NCBI RefSeq assembly: GCF_000832305.1
Contig: NZ_CP010536.1
Coordinates: 2,852,001 to 2,916,000 of the forward strand
Direction of reading: 5' to 3'
Origin: Cupriavidus basilensis
GTDB taxonomy: Bacteria; Pseudomonadota; Gammaproteobacteria; Burkholderiales; Burkholderiaceae
Length of the DNA: 64,000 nucleotides
Shown: one piece after another, positions 7,399 to 16,328 of the stretch
Layout of the letters: each line of letters begins with the position of its first letter
How positions within the stretch are numbered: the stretch's first letter is position 1
The notes under the pieces: generated by a model
Seen by the model: the letters and a program-made list of their open reading frames with translations, nothing else
Told to the model about the DNA's origin: nothing
The model's database searches: none
Made by a program: the position numbers and the translations under genes

Positions 7399-9699
7399 TC
7401 AGGCAGCGCGCGGCTGGATCGATCCCTCCAGGATCGTGCCACCGAACTCGCGCAGCAGACCCTGCACGAAGGGATCCCCCTCGATGGTGGCCTCCGCTTC
7501 GCGCTGGCGCTCGGCGCGCGCCTGCGCATCCGCGGCGGCGGCGGTATCGGCCACCGCGCCAATCTCGCACTGCACCCGCACTTCGGCGCCGAGGTGCTCG
7601 GCCAGCGTCTGCTGCAGGCGTTCGACGACGCCGGCCTCGGTAATGGGCGCCACCGGCGCGCGCAGGTGGAAGGTACGGCCCACGACCTGGACAAGCTCGC
7701 TCTGGTAGGCCAGTTGCTGCGCAAGGCCCTTGAGCGGCAGGCTGGCAGCCAGTGCCGGCCACGCGCCGGTGAACACCGGCGGCGTGCCATCTTCGCCGGC
7801 CGCCGGCGGCTTGGGCGGCGTGAGCCGCACCGGAGCCACCGGCTCGGCCGGAGCAGCTTGCACGGCAGCGGGGGCGGGGGCGGGCGGCGCGGCGCGCGGG
7901 GCAGGTTCGCGCCGGAGCGCGGCCTGGCGCGACGGCATCGGCTCGGGATCGCTGTCGTATGGCCCGATCACGGGCAGGTCGGGCGGGAGGTCTTCCCAGG
8001 GCGGTACGTCGCTGCTGCCTGCGTGTTCCCACGGCGGGACGTCGTCGCTCGGGCCGCTGTCGCGGACATCGCGCGCATCCGAGGCGGCTTGCCGTGCAGG
8101 CACAGGCTCCCGGCGCGCCGGGGCTGTGGCCTGAGCGGCAGGCACCGGGGCCGCCGGCCTCGACACCGCAACGGGTGGGCCGGGCGGACGCAAGGGATGG
8201 GCCGAGGGCGGGCGCGCGGCCGGCGCAGCAGGGGCAGCGGCAGGCGGCGGCATGCGCGGGCTGCCCCCTGCGCGCGCGGCGGAGGCCAGGCGCGCCGCGG
8301 CCAGCGCGGCACGGGCCGGCGACATCGGTGCCGCGCTGGCGGGAGCGGTTGCCGGCGCGACGGCTGCCGGAGCCGGGCTCAGCGTCCTTGCGGGTGCTGC
8401 CGGCGCGGGTTGTTGTGCCTGCGCTGCCGAGGGATCGGCGGCCGGCATCGGCGCGGCCGCACGCAAGCTCGGAGCAACAGGCGCCGCGGCGGCGCTGGCT
8501 GCGGCCGTATCTGCCGCAACCCGTGCCGCCGGCGCAGCGCCTCCGCGCGTGCGCGGCGCCGGTTGGCCGCCACCCTGCGCCACCGTAGGCGTGGGGCTGG
8601 CCGACGGGCGGAATGCCAGCATGCGCAGCAGCGTCATGGTGAAGCCCGCGTACTCGTCGGGCGCCAGCGCCAGCTCACTGCGACCAAGGTTGGCGATCTG
8701 GTAGAACAGCTGCACTTCCTGCGCATCGAAGGCTGCGGCAAAGCGGCGCACTTCGGCGGCTTCCGGCCACTCTTCCTGGACCGAGGCCGGCACCGCCTGC
8801 GCCAGCGCGATCTTGTGCAGCAGCGAGGCCAGGTCCTGCAAGGCGCCGGCAAACGACAGGCTGCGATCCGCCATGCCGTCCGCTACCGCCAGCATGGCGG
8901 GGCCGTCTTCGGCGGCCAGCGCATCCAGCAACTGCACCAGGTAGCTCTGATCGATCGCGCCCAGCATGCCGCGCACGGCGGCCTCGGACACCTGGCCGGC
9001 GCTGTAGGCGATGGCCTGGTCGGTCAGCGACAGCGCGTCGCGCATCGAGCCGTGGGCGGCCTGGGCCAGCAGGCGCAGCGCATTGGGCTCGCGCACGATG
9101 CCCTCCTCGCCCAGCACGTGGTCGAGGTGGCTGACGATATGGCCCGGCGGCATCTGCTTGAGGTTGAACTGCAGGCAGCGCGACAACACCGTGACCGGGA
9201 TCTTCTGCGGATCGGTGGTGGCCAGGATGAATTTGACGTGCGCGGGCGGCTCTTCCAGCGTCTTCAGCATGGCGTTGAAGGCGTGGTTGGTCAGCATGTG
9301 CACTTCGTCGATCATGTAGACCTTGAAGCGCCCCGCCGTGGGTGCGTACACCGCCTTGTCCAGCAGCGACGCCATTTCATCGACACCGCGGTTGGAGGCC
9401 GCGTCCATCTCGATATAGTCGACGAAACGCCCGCTATCGATCTCGGTGCAGGCCTTGCACACCCCGCAAGGCTGCGCGGTGATGTCGCCCGTGCCGTCCG
9501 GCCCGATGCAATTCAGCGCCTTGGCGAGAATCCGGGACAGCGTGGTCTTGCCGACGCCCCGCGTGCCGGTAAACAGGTAGGCATGGTGCAGCCGCTGTTG
9601 TTCCAGCGCGTGCGTGAGCGCGCGGACCACGTGCTCCTGGCCGACCAGCGTGGTGAAATCCCGGGGGCGCCATTTGCGCGCTAGCACTTGATAACTCAT
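7399..9699 (-). CDS. dnaX: DNA polymerase III subunit gamma/tau
   Basis: 766 residues, longer than the 643 of E. coli. It opens MSYQVLARKWRPRDFTTLVG, has Walker A GTRGVGKTT near residue 45, a zinc-binding CGVCKACTEID segment, Walker B IDEVHML and sensor-1 LATTDPQKIP. This is the clamp-loader ATPase that couples the polymerase cores. Residues about 375-620 are an Ala/Pro-rich linker of low complexity, then a tau-type C-terminal domain (PALAASLPLKGLAQQLAYQSE). I saw no A6G-type slippery heptamer in the linker, so a separate gamma form made by frameshifting is not indicated. ybaB follows 81 bases downstream. Confidence 0.97.
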   Translation of the reverse strand: MSYQVLARKWRPRDFTTLVGQEHVVRALTHALEQQRLHHAYLFTGTRGVGKTTLSRILAKALNCIGPDGTGDITAQPCGVCKACTEIDSGRFVDYIEMDAASNRGVDEMASLLDKAVYAPTAGRFKVYMIDEVHMLTNHAFNAMLKTLEEPPAHVKFILATTDPQKIPVTVLSRCLQFNLKQMPPGHIVSHLDHVLGEEGIVREPNALRLLAQAAHGSMRDALSLTDQAIAYSAGQVSEAAVRGMLGAIDQSYLVQLLDALAAEDGPAMLAVADGMADRSLSFAGALQDLASLLHKIALAQAVPASVQEEWPEAAEVRRFAAAFDAQEVQLFYQIANLGRSELALAPDEYAGFTMTLLRMLAFRPSASPTPTVAQGGGQPAPRTRGGAAPAARVAADTAAASAAAAPVAPSLRAAAPMPAADPSAAQAQQPAPAAPARTLSPAPAAVAPATAPASAAPMSPARAALAAARLASAARAGGSPRMPPPAAAPAAPAARPPSAHPLRPPGPPVAVSRPAAPVPAAQATAPARREPVPARQAASDARDVRDSGPSDDVPPWEHAGSSDVPPWEDLPPDLPVIGPYDSDPEPMPSRQAALRREPAPRAAPPAPAPAAVQAAPAEPVAPVRLTPPKPPAAGEDGTPPVFTGAWPALAASLPLKGLAQQLAYQSELVQVVGRTFHLRAPVAPITEAGVVERLQQTLAEHLGAEVRVQCEIGAVADTAAAADAQARAERQREAEATIEGDPFVQGLLREFGGTILEGSIQPRAA

Positions 9700-9792
9700 G
9701 GCGGCGATTGTAGCAAAAGGCGGCCGTCGTTCAGGCGGGATTCACGCCCGCTTCACAGGGTGGCCAGGTGTGTTGCCCTGCGCCCCAGGCCC

Positions 9793-12312
9793 CTAGCCGC
9801 ATTCCCCGACATACCCGCAGTTGGCGCACTTGGCGCAACCATCGACCTTGTGCAGGGCATGGGCGCCGCACTCCGGGCACGGCTTGCCCGAACGCAGCCC
9901 CATCCCGGCGGCCGGCATGCCAGCGCCACCCGCTGCCGGGGCCGCGCCACCACGGTCAACGGCACCCCCACTAGGCCCTTCCAGCCCTTCCAGCCCGGCC
10001 AGGCGGGCCGCAAGCGCCGCCACCGGCACTTGGATGCCCTCGGCATCGAGGAAACCCCGCTTGATCAGGATGCGCTGCAGGGCATACCCGATCGCCGCCA
10101 CCTCGGAATCGTGGAAGCGCGGCACCTCGGTGCCGTCCTGGCGCGTCAGCGTGCCATAGCGCACCGTGCCCTTATCCCATACGACATTGCGCATGTCGGC
10201 CAAGGCCTTGGCGATCGAGCCCCCGGAACGCGCCACCATCGACAGCAGCCGCATGGTGGACGTGATCCACTGCTGGCCGTCGTTGCGTTGCCCGGCCGGC
10301 ATGAAAAACTCCACCGGACGCTCCACGGCCACCGGCTTGCCGTCAAGCTGGCCGGCCACACGCATGAAATTGACCGTCAGGTAGACCGTCTTGTGCCCCT
10401 CATAGGTCATGTACTCGACCTTGGAGGTCACCCCTTCGAGGTCGCCCACGGGCCGGCTCGCGAATGGCTTGCGCAGCGGGTCGTCCGTCACAGCGGGCAT
10501 GGCGGGCGCAGCCTGGGCGCCGGCCGGCGGCGGCGTCACCGACAGCACCGCGCCCAGCACGCTATTGGGGCGGTAGGTGGCAAGCCCCTTCAGCCCCGCG
10601 CGCCAGGCTTCCAGGTAAAGGTTGCGGAAGGCCTCGTATGGATAATCCTCAGGCACGTTCACTGTCTTGCTGATGCTGGTGTCGATATAGGGCTGGACCG
10701 CCTCGAGCATCTTCATATGATCGAGCGCGGACATCTGCAGCGCCGTGACAAAACTGTCAGGCAACTGCGCCATATCGCCGCCGAGGTGGCGATAAAGGCG
10801 CCAGGCATGGTCCGCCACCTCGAACACCTTGTAGCTATCGTCGGCCATGCGCTTCTTGCGGTTGTAGGTCCACGAAAAAGCGGGCTCGATGCCGTTGGAC
10901 GCGTTGTCGGCGAACGCCAGCGTGATGGTGCCGGTCGGGGCAATCGACAGCAGGTGCGAGTTGCGGATGCCGTCGCGGCCGATGGCTTCGCGCACCGCGC
11001 CCGGCAAGCGCCGCGCGAAGCCGCTGGCCAGGTAGGCCTCGGCCTTGAAGAGGGGAAAGGCGCCCTTCTCCCGCGCCAGCCCGGCCGATGCCAGGTAGGC
11101 AGTGTCGCGCAGGGTCTGCGCGATGCGCGCGGCCAGCGCGCGCCCCGCCTCGGCGTCATAGCGGATGCCCAGCATCACCAGCGCGCTGCCCAGCCCGAGA
11201 AAGCCCAGGCCAATGCGCCGCTTGGCGTGCGCCTCGGCCTGCTGCTCCGGCAACGGCCAGTAGGTGATATCGAGCACGTTGTCGAGCATGCGCACCGCCA
11301 GCCGCACCACCTCGGCGAAGGCTTCGAAATCAAAGCGGCTGTCCGCGCCAAAGGGCTGGCGCACGAAACGGGTCAGGTCGATCGAGCCGAGGTCGCAGCA
11401 GCCATAGGGCGGCAGCGGCTGCTCTGCGCAAGGATTGGTGGCCTCGATGCGCTCGCAGTAATAGAGATTGTTGTCGTCGTTGATGTGCGACAAAAACAGG
11501 ATGCCGGGCTCCGCATGGTCGTAGGTAGCCCGCATCACCTGGTCCCACAACTGGCGCGCCGGCACGCGGCGATAGGCCCACTGGCCGTCGTCGCGCCGGT
11601 AAGCGCCCGCGGCAATGGTTTCCGCCGCGGGCTCGGCCTCGTGCACCAGCTCGACCTCGCCATCGGCCTCGACTGCGCGCATGAAGTCATCACTGACGCC
11701 GATCGAGATATTGAAGTTGGTCAGCTCGCCGCGGTCCTTGGCGTGGATGAAGGTCTCGATATCCGGGTGGTCGCAGCGCAGCACGCCCATCTGCGCCCCA
11801 CGGCGCGAACCGGCAGATTCCACCGTGGCGCAGGAAGCATCGAACACCTTCATGAACGACACGGGCCCCGAAGCGCGCGAGTGCGTGCCCCTCACCAGCG
11901 CACCGGCTGGGCGGATCGCGGAGAAGTCGTAGCCCACGCCGCCGCCGCGCCGCATGGTCTCCGCCGCCTGCGCCACCGCGGTGTAGATGCTCGGCTTGCC
12001 GTCACGCACCTCGGACACGGAGTCCCCCACCGGCTGCACGAAGCAGTTGATCAGCGTGGCCTCGATGCGCGTGCCGGCCGCCGAGTTGATGCGCCCCGCC
12101 GGTACGAAGCCCTGCTCCTGCGCCCACAGGAAGCGCTCAGCCCATTGCGCGCGCTGCGCCTCGGGCTCTGCCTCGGCCAGCGCGCGCGCCACCCGCTGGC
12201 GCACGTCGGCAGCGGTCGCCTCCTCACCCTTGGCGTACTTCTCCAGCAGGACTTCCGTGGAGATGTCCTGGGGCGGCAGCGTGGCGCGGAGCATCTGGTC
12301 TTTGGCATTCAT
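9793..12312 (-). CDS. nrdJ: Adenosylcobalamin-dependent (class II) ribonucleoside-diphosphate reductase
   Basis: 839 residues from the ATG at 12312; an in-frame TTG lies 12 codons upstream but the ATG is the likelier start. Motifs: [10 protein letters not shown] near the start of the barrel, the active-site loop [22 protein letters not shown] and a C-terminal cysteine cluster [21 protein letters not shown] that re-reduces the active site or binds zinc. Class II enzymes make deoxyribonucleotides with B12 and need no oxygen or separate radical subunit. dnaX follows in the same direction, 93 bases on. No cobalamin riboswitch is recognisable in the short upstream region, which is shared with the divergent SRP RNA gene and carries three 13-base direct repeats. 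Confidence 0.95.
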   Translation of the reverse strand: MNAKDQMLRATLPPQDISTEVLLEKYAKGEEATAADVRQRVARALAEAEPEAQRAQWAERFLWAQEQGFVPAGRINSAAGTRIEATLINCFVQPVGDSVSEVRDGKPSIYTAVAQAAETMRRGGGVGYDFSAIRPAGALVRGTHSRASGPVSFMKVFDASCATVESAGSRRGAQMGVLRCDHPDIETFIHAKDRGELTNFNISIGVSDDFMRAVEADGEVELVHEAEPAAETIAAGAYRRDDGQWAYRRVPARQLWDQVMRATYDHAEPGILFLSHINDDNNLYYCERIEATNPCAEQPLPPYGCCDLGSIDLTRFVRQPFGADSRFDFEAFAEVVRLAVRMLDNVLDITYWPLPEQQAEAHAKRRIGLGFLGLGSALVMLGIRYDAEAGRALAARIAQTLRDTAYLASAGLAREKGAFPLFKAEAYLASGFARRLPGAVREAIGRDGIRNSHLLSIAPTGTITLAFADNASNGIEPAFSWTYNRKKRMADDSYKVFEVADHAWRLYRHLGGDMAQLPDSFVTALQMSALDHMKMLEAVQPYIDTSISKTVNVPEDYPYEAFRNLYLEAWRAGLKGLATYRPNSVLGAVLSVTPPPAGAQAAPAMPAVTDDPLRKPFASRPVGDLEGVTSKVEYMTYEGHKTVYLTVNFMRVAGQLDGKPVAVERPVEFFMPAGQRNDGQQWITSTMRLLSMVARSGGSIAKALADMRNVVWDKGTVRYGTLTRQDGTEVPRFHDSEVAAIGYALQRILIKRGFLDAEGIQVPVAALAARLAGLEGLEGPSGGAVDRGGAAPAAGGAGMPAAGMGLRSGKPCPECGAHALHKVDGCAKCANCGYVGECG

Positions 12313-12343
12313 CGTGGATCTCACAGGTGTCTGGGTTGCATGG

Positions 12344-12382
12344 CTCAATCAAGCGACTCAATCAATTTACGCAATCAATTTC
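12344..12382. repeat. Three 13-base direct repeats in the nrdJ/SRP RNA intergenic region
   Basis: CTCAATCAA occurs at 12344 and 12357 and CGCAATCAA at 12370, exactly 13 bases apart, with A/T-rich spacers. They lie 30-70 bases upstream of the nrdJ ATG and upstream of the SRP RNA promoter. An operator array for nrdJ is possible. They do not match the NrdR box or DnaA box that I know. Confidence 0.6.
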
Positions 12383-12414
12383 GCGGAAAACTGCCGGACC
12401 CGCCCGCGCTGGGT

Positions 12415-12420
12415 TACAAT
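12415..12420 (+). promoter_or_regulatory. -10 element of the SRP RNA promoter
   Basis: TACAAT at 12415-12420 ends eight bases before the predicted 5' end of the SRP RNA at 12428, the right distance for a start site. A weak -35 (CTGCCG/TGCCGG near 12391) is 17-18 bases upstream. Confidence 0.55.
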
Positions 12421-12427
12421 GCCGACC

Positions 12428-12525
12428 GGACGGGCCTCCTCGCATGGTGGCGCGGTCAACCTGGTCAGGTCGGGAACGAAGCAGCCACAGCCGTTTTCCG
12501 CCAGTGCCGAGGGTCAGGCTCGTCC
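12428..12525 (+). ncRNA. ffs: Signal recognition particle RNA (4.5S RNA)
   Basis: The conserved apical domain GGTCAGGTCGGGAACGAAGC followed by AGCCACAGCC is unmistakable at about 12462-12491. The ends GGACGGGCC (12428-12436) and GGCTCGTCC (12517-12525) pair over nine bases with a single G-U, closing the rod. About 98 nt, the small bacterial form without an Alu domain. It binds Ffh and directs inner-membrane proteins to FtsY/SecYEG. It is transcribed away from nrdJ. Confidence 0.95.
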
Positions 12526-12710
12526 CCCTAACATCCCCCAGCTGTATTCCGCAGCCATCCAGCCGCAGTTGTCCGGCAGTAACCTCCCCTCGCATCATCG
12601 CGCTTTCTTCAAGTCTGCGCATCAGGCTGCCGATGGCATAGTGTTCGGCAGGGCCTCGCTGAATCCGCATCCACGCAATGCCCTCCCGTTTTCCATGATC
12701 CAGGACTCGC

Positions 12711-15700
12711 TTAGAACAGCGTGCCCTGGCGCGACGTTTGCAGCGCATCCGCCGCAATCCACTCCCCGTCGGCCGTGGCCACGCCGGCCTCGACCCGCCG
12801 CCCGGGGAACATGGGCCTGACCGCTGCCACATAGCCCGCGAGCTGCTGCGCGTAGGCCGCGTGCTCCTGCGGCAGCAGGCGCAGCTTGTAGTCGATGATC
12901 ACCACCCGATCGGCAAACTCCACCAGGCGGTCGATCCGCAGCAGGCGGCCGCGCGCATCGTAAAGCTCGACCTCGTTGCGGGCGCTGAGCGCGCCCTGCG
13001 GGAACAGCAACGGCCGCAATGCCGGCGCCTCCAGCATCAATCGCGCGCCTTCGACCGCGGCATGCGCCTGCTCCCGCCACAGCGTGCGCGCCTGCGCCGT
13101 GCCGGCACCTGCCAGCGGGAACCAGCGCATCACCACCTCGGGCGTAGGCAGGCCCTCGAACGCCTCCGGGTAGCGCGTCACGCGTTCCAGCAGCGCGTGC
13201 AGCAGTTCGCCATGGCGCGCCGCGTCGGCATCGAACACGATCGTGTGGTCGCCGTCCTCGCCCGTGGCGGCGCCCTGCTCCGCTTCCTCGTCCTCCCACG
13301 CCAGCACCGGCGCCAGGCTCTCGGCCGCCTCACGGTAACGCTGCCGAAAATCGGTAAAGCGCACGCGCGCATCATGGCTGGCGGCGGCATCCGCCACGTC
13401 CTGCGCGGTCGCCGCCGGGAACGGCTCGACTTCCGCGCCGACCCCGGCTGCCAACAGCCGCGCATACCAGCTACCGGCGATCTCGCGGTTACCCTCGGCG
13501 CTGTCGGCACTGCGCGATGCGCGCCCCTTGACGCCGCTCACCAGCAACCCCTGGCGCGCGCGCGTCATCGCTACATAGAGCAGGTTCCAGTTCTCACGCT
13601 CGGCCAAGGCAGCCTCAGCCTCGAACAACGGCGCGCGAGCGAGCCCGCGCGTGCTGCGCTTGCCATAGGCGGAAAAATGCACCGGCACGGCCGAGGACGG
13701 CGGCCAGTCGATCAGGATGCCGCTCCGGTCCGCGGCGGCGTCGCTGTGGTTGGCGTCCAGCAGCACGACGAACGGCGCCTCCAGCCCCTTGGCGGCGTGC
13801 ACGGTGAGGATGTGGACCGCGTCCAGCGCATTGTCGGTGGCGTCGTCGGCATCGGCCTCGCCTTGCGCGTCTTCGGCACTATCGGCCATGCCGCCTTCAT
13901 CCGGGCTTTCGCCTTCTTCGCCGCGCCGGATTTCCTGCAACTCGTCGATGAACTTGGGCAGGCTCGGGTAGCGCCCGCCATCGAGGTCGAGCGAGAGCTT
14001 GAGGAAGGCATCGAGGTTGGCCAGTACCTGGTCGCGGATCTCGGCCGGCGCGGCCTCGGCATAGCGCCGGCGCACTTCGCCGCCATGGTAGATGTGGTCG
14101 ATCAGGTCATGCACCGGCCGATGCGGTGCCACCTCCAGCCAGTGGCGCAGGCGCGCGACGCCATCGCGCAGTGCCGGGCTGCCGAACTCCGGCAGCCCCT
14201 GCTCCCGCAGGCAGGCCCACCAGCCTGGCCGCGGCTCGCGCGCCTGGGCCATCTGCGCGATGGCGATCAGGTCCTCGTCGGTCGCGCCCACCAGCGGGCT
14301 CTTGAGCACATGGGCCAGGTCCAGGTCAGACTCCGGCGTCATCAGGAACGCCAGCAGCGCGGACAGGTCGAGCGCTTCCAGCGTGGCTAGCAAACCGCCG
14401 CGGCGCGGGCTCAGGCAGGGAATGCCAGCCTCGCGGAAAGCGCGCTCGTACTCCGCCAGATGGGTCTTGCGGCGCACCAGCAAGTGCACATCGCTCCAGC
14501 GCGCGGGCCGCGGGCCATCGCTGTCGGCAACCGGCACCGTGGCGCGGACATGCTTTAGCCAGGCCGCCACGCGCCGGCCCTCTTCGAGCCGCAGCGAATC
14601 GCCCTCGTGCTGGCGCGGCTGCGTCAGCGTATCGCGGTGCGTGGCGGGATCCCGCGCGGCCGTATCGTCATCGCTAGCCGCATCGTCCTGCGGTGCCGGC
14701 TCCGCCTCGGGCTCGACCAGCGGCAACAGCCACACCGGGCCGCCGGGCTCGTCCAGCGCGGTCGTCTGCGTCTCGAACAGCGCATAACGCCCGTCGGCGC
14801 GCGCGGTGTCGAACACCGCGTTGACCCAATCGAGCACTTCCGGGCGGTTACGGCGGGTGCGGTTGGTCCGCAGCACGGTGGCACCGAAACCCGACTGCAG
14901 CATCTCGCCGGCGGCCTGGAACAGGCGCGCATCGGCGCGGCGGAAGCGATAGATCGATTGCTTGGGGTCGCCCACCAGGAATACCGTGGGCCGCTCGCCC
15001 AGGCCTGCGTAGCCGGCCAGCCAGCCCTGCAGGATGCGCCATTGCAGCGGGTTGGTGTCCTGGAACTCGTCAAGCAACAGGTGGCGGTAGCGCGCATCGA
15101 GCCGGACCTGCAGGTAGGTCGCGGTCTCTTCGTCGCGCATCAGCCGCGCGGCCAGCCACTCGAGGTCGGCGAAGTCCATTGCGCGCTGTTCGGACTTATG
15201 GTGCTGGTAACGCGTGAGCAGCGCATCGCCCAGTTCGTACAGCGCCAGGTTGACCGCCAGCACCGCGGCCTCGCAGCGGCGTTGCGCGACCTGCTCCAGC
15301 GCGGCGCACATGTCGCCGTGCTCGGCGAGGAACGCATCGACCATCGCCTCGCCGCCCAGTGCCTTGGTCAGCGCCGTGGTGGCGCGTAGCGAACGCGGCT
15401 TGCCGGCGGCGGTAAAAAACGCGTCGCGCAATATCGCGAAGGTGCGCTCGGCCGGCTCGCCCCCTTCGGCGCCCGCCTCGCGCCACGCGCGGATCGCCAG
15501 GATCGCATCGGCCAGGCGCGTAGCGTGAGCCTGCTCGGTCTTGCCGCCCCGGCCCAGTTGCGACGCCAGGCCCTGGCAAGCGTCAAGCCAGCCGTCATCG
15601 GCCAGCACGTCCAGCAGCACGTCGACCTGGGCATCCTCGCCCAGGTCCGCGGCGAGCGCCTCGGCGGGATCAGCGCTTTCGCGGAACGCAAACCACTCGC

Positions 15701-16328
15701 TGCGGGCATGGAACATGGCGTCGAGCAAGGCCCGCGCCTGGAACTCACCGATGGCATCCACCAGCCGCTCGAAGGCTGCGCGCAGGTTGGCATACGGCGG
15801 CGTGGCCAGGGCCTGCCAGAACGGCGCCCAGGCCTCGCGTTTCATGCGCAGTGCATCTTCGCGCAGCGTGGCGCCCGGCACGATGCCCGACGCCAGCGGC
15901 GCGCCGCGCAGCAGCGTGCCAAACCAGCCATGGAAGGTATCGATGGCCATGCGCCCGGGCGCGGCCAGCACCTGTGCATGCAGGCCGCGCGCGCGCGGCA
16001 GCGCGGCGCGTGCGGCATCGGGCGACAGCCCGCGCTGCGTGAGCGCGGCGATCACCGCGTCGTCATCGTCGCGCGCGAGCTGCGCGAGCACTTCCAGCAA
16101 GCGCTCGCGCATTTCCTCCGCGGCCTTGCGCGTGAAGGTGATGGCGAGGATCTCGTGCGGCGCCGCGCCGGCCAGCAGCAGGCGCAGCAGGCGCGCCACC
16201 AGCAGCCAGGTCTTGCCGCTGCCCGCGCAAGCCTCGACCACCACGGAACTGGCGGGGTCGCAGGCCGCGCGCGTGAACTCGGCCTCGGCCACCGGCTGGC
16301 CATCGCGCAAATAGGCGTGGATGCTCAT
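12711..16328 (-). CDS. addA: AddA-type UvrD-like helicase/nuclease
   Basis: 1205 residues from the ATG at 16328, which overlaps the addB stop by four bases. Walker A (EACAGSGKT) is near residue 35, with ITFTRKAAEEM, LLLDEFQDTNPLQW, VGDPKQSIYRFRRAD and a late helicase motif (HILTVHAAKGLEAPFVVLLD). The C-terminus has the RecB-family nuclease motif RIDRLVEF...VVIIDYK. AddA supplies the 3'-5' helicase and one nuclease of the AddAB complex, which resects double-strand breaks and loads RecA, replacing RecBCD. In-frame codons upstream of 16328 lie inside addB and are not part of this protein. Confidence 0.93.
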   Translation of the reverse strand: MSIHAYLRDGQPVAEAEFTRAACDPASSVVVEACAGSGKTWLLVARLLRLLLAGAAPHEILAITFTRKAAEEMRERLLEVLAQLARDDDDAVIAALTQRGLSPDAARAALPRARGLHAQVLAAPGRMAIDTFHGWFGTLLRGAPLASGIVPGATLREDALRMKREAWAPFWQALATPPYANLRAAFERLVDAIGEFQARALLDAMFHARSEWFAFRESADPAEALAADLGEDAQVDVLLDVLADDGWLDACQGLASQLGRGGKTEQAHATRLADAILAIRAWREAGAEGGEPAERTFAILRDAFFTAAGKPRSLRATTALTKALGGEAMVDAFLAEHGDMCAALEQVAQRRCEAAVLAVNLALYELGDALLTRYQHHKSEQRAMDFADLEWLAARLMRDEETATYLQVRLDARYRHLLLDEFQDTNPLQWRILQGWLAGYAGLGERPTVFLVGDPKQSIYRFRRADARLFQAAGEMLQSGFGATVLRTNRTRRNRPEVLDWVNAVFDTARADGRYALFETQTTALDEPGGPVWLLPLVEPEAEPAPQDDAASDDDTAARDPATHRDTLTQPRQHEGDSLRLEEGRRVAAWLKHVRATVPVADSDGPRPARWSDVHLLVRRKTHLAEYERAFREAGIPCLSPRRGGLLATLEALDLSALLAFLMTPESDLDLAHVLKSPLVGATDEDLIAIAQMAQAREPRPGWWACLREQGLPEFGSPALRDGVARLRHWLEVAPHRPVHDLIDHIYHGGEVRRRYAEAAPAEIRDQVLANLDAFLKLSLDLDGGRYPSLPKFIDELQEIRRGEEGESPDEGGMADSAEDAQGEADADDATDNALDAVHILTVHAAKGLEAPFVVLLDANHSDAAADRSGILIDWPPSSAVPVHFSAYGKRSTRGLARAPLFEAEAALAERENWNLLYVAMTRARQGLLVSGVKGRASRSADSAEGNREIAGSWYARLLAAGVGAEVEPFPAATAQDVADAAASHDARVRFTDFRQRYREAAESLAPVLAWEDEEAEQGAATGEDGDHTIVFDADAARHGELLHALLERVTRYPEAFEGLPTPEVVMRWFPLAGAGTAQARTLWREQAHAAVEGARLMLEAPALRPLLFPQGALSARNEVELYDARGRLLRIDRLVEFADRVVIIDYKLRLLPQEHAAYAQQLAGYVAAVRPMFPGRRVEAGVATADGEWIAADALQTSRQGTLF

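Noticed and set aside
12313..12420. Cobalamin riboswitch before nrdJ
   Set aside because: The region is too short and lacks a B12-box-like core; half of it is the SRP RNA promoter.
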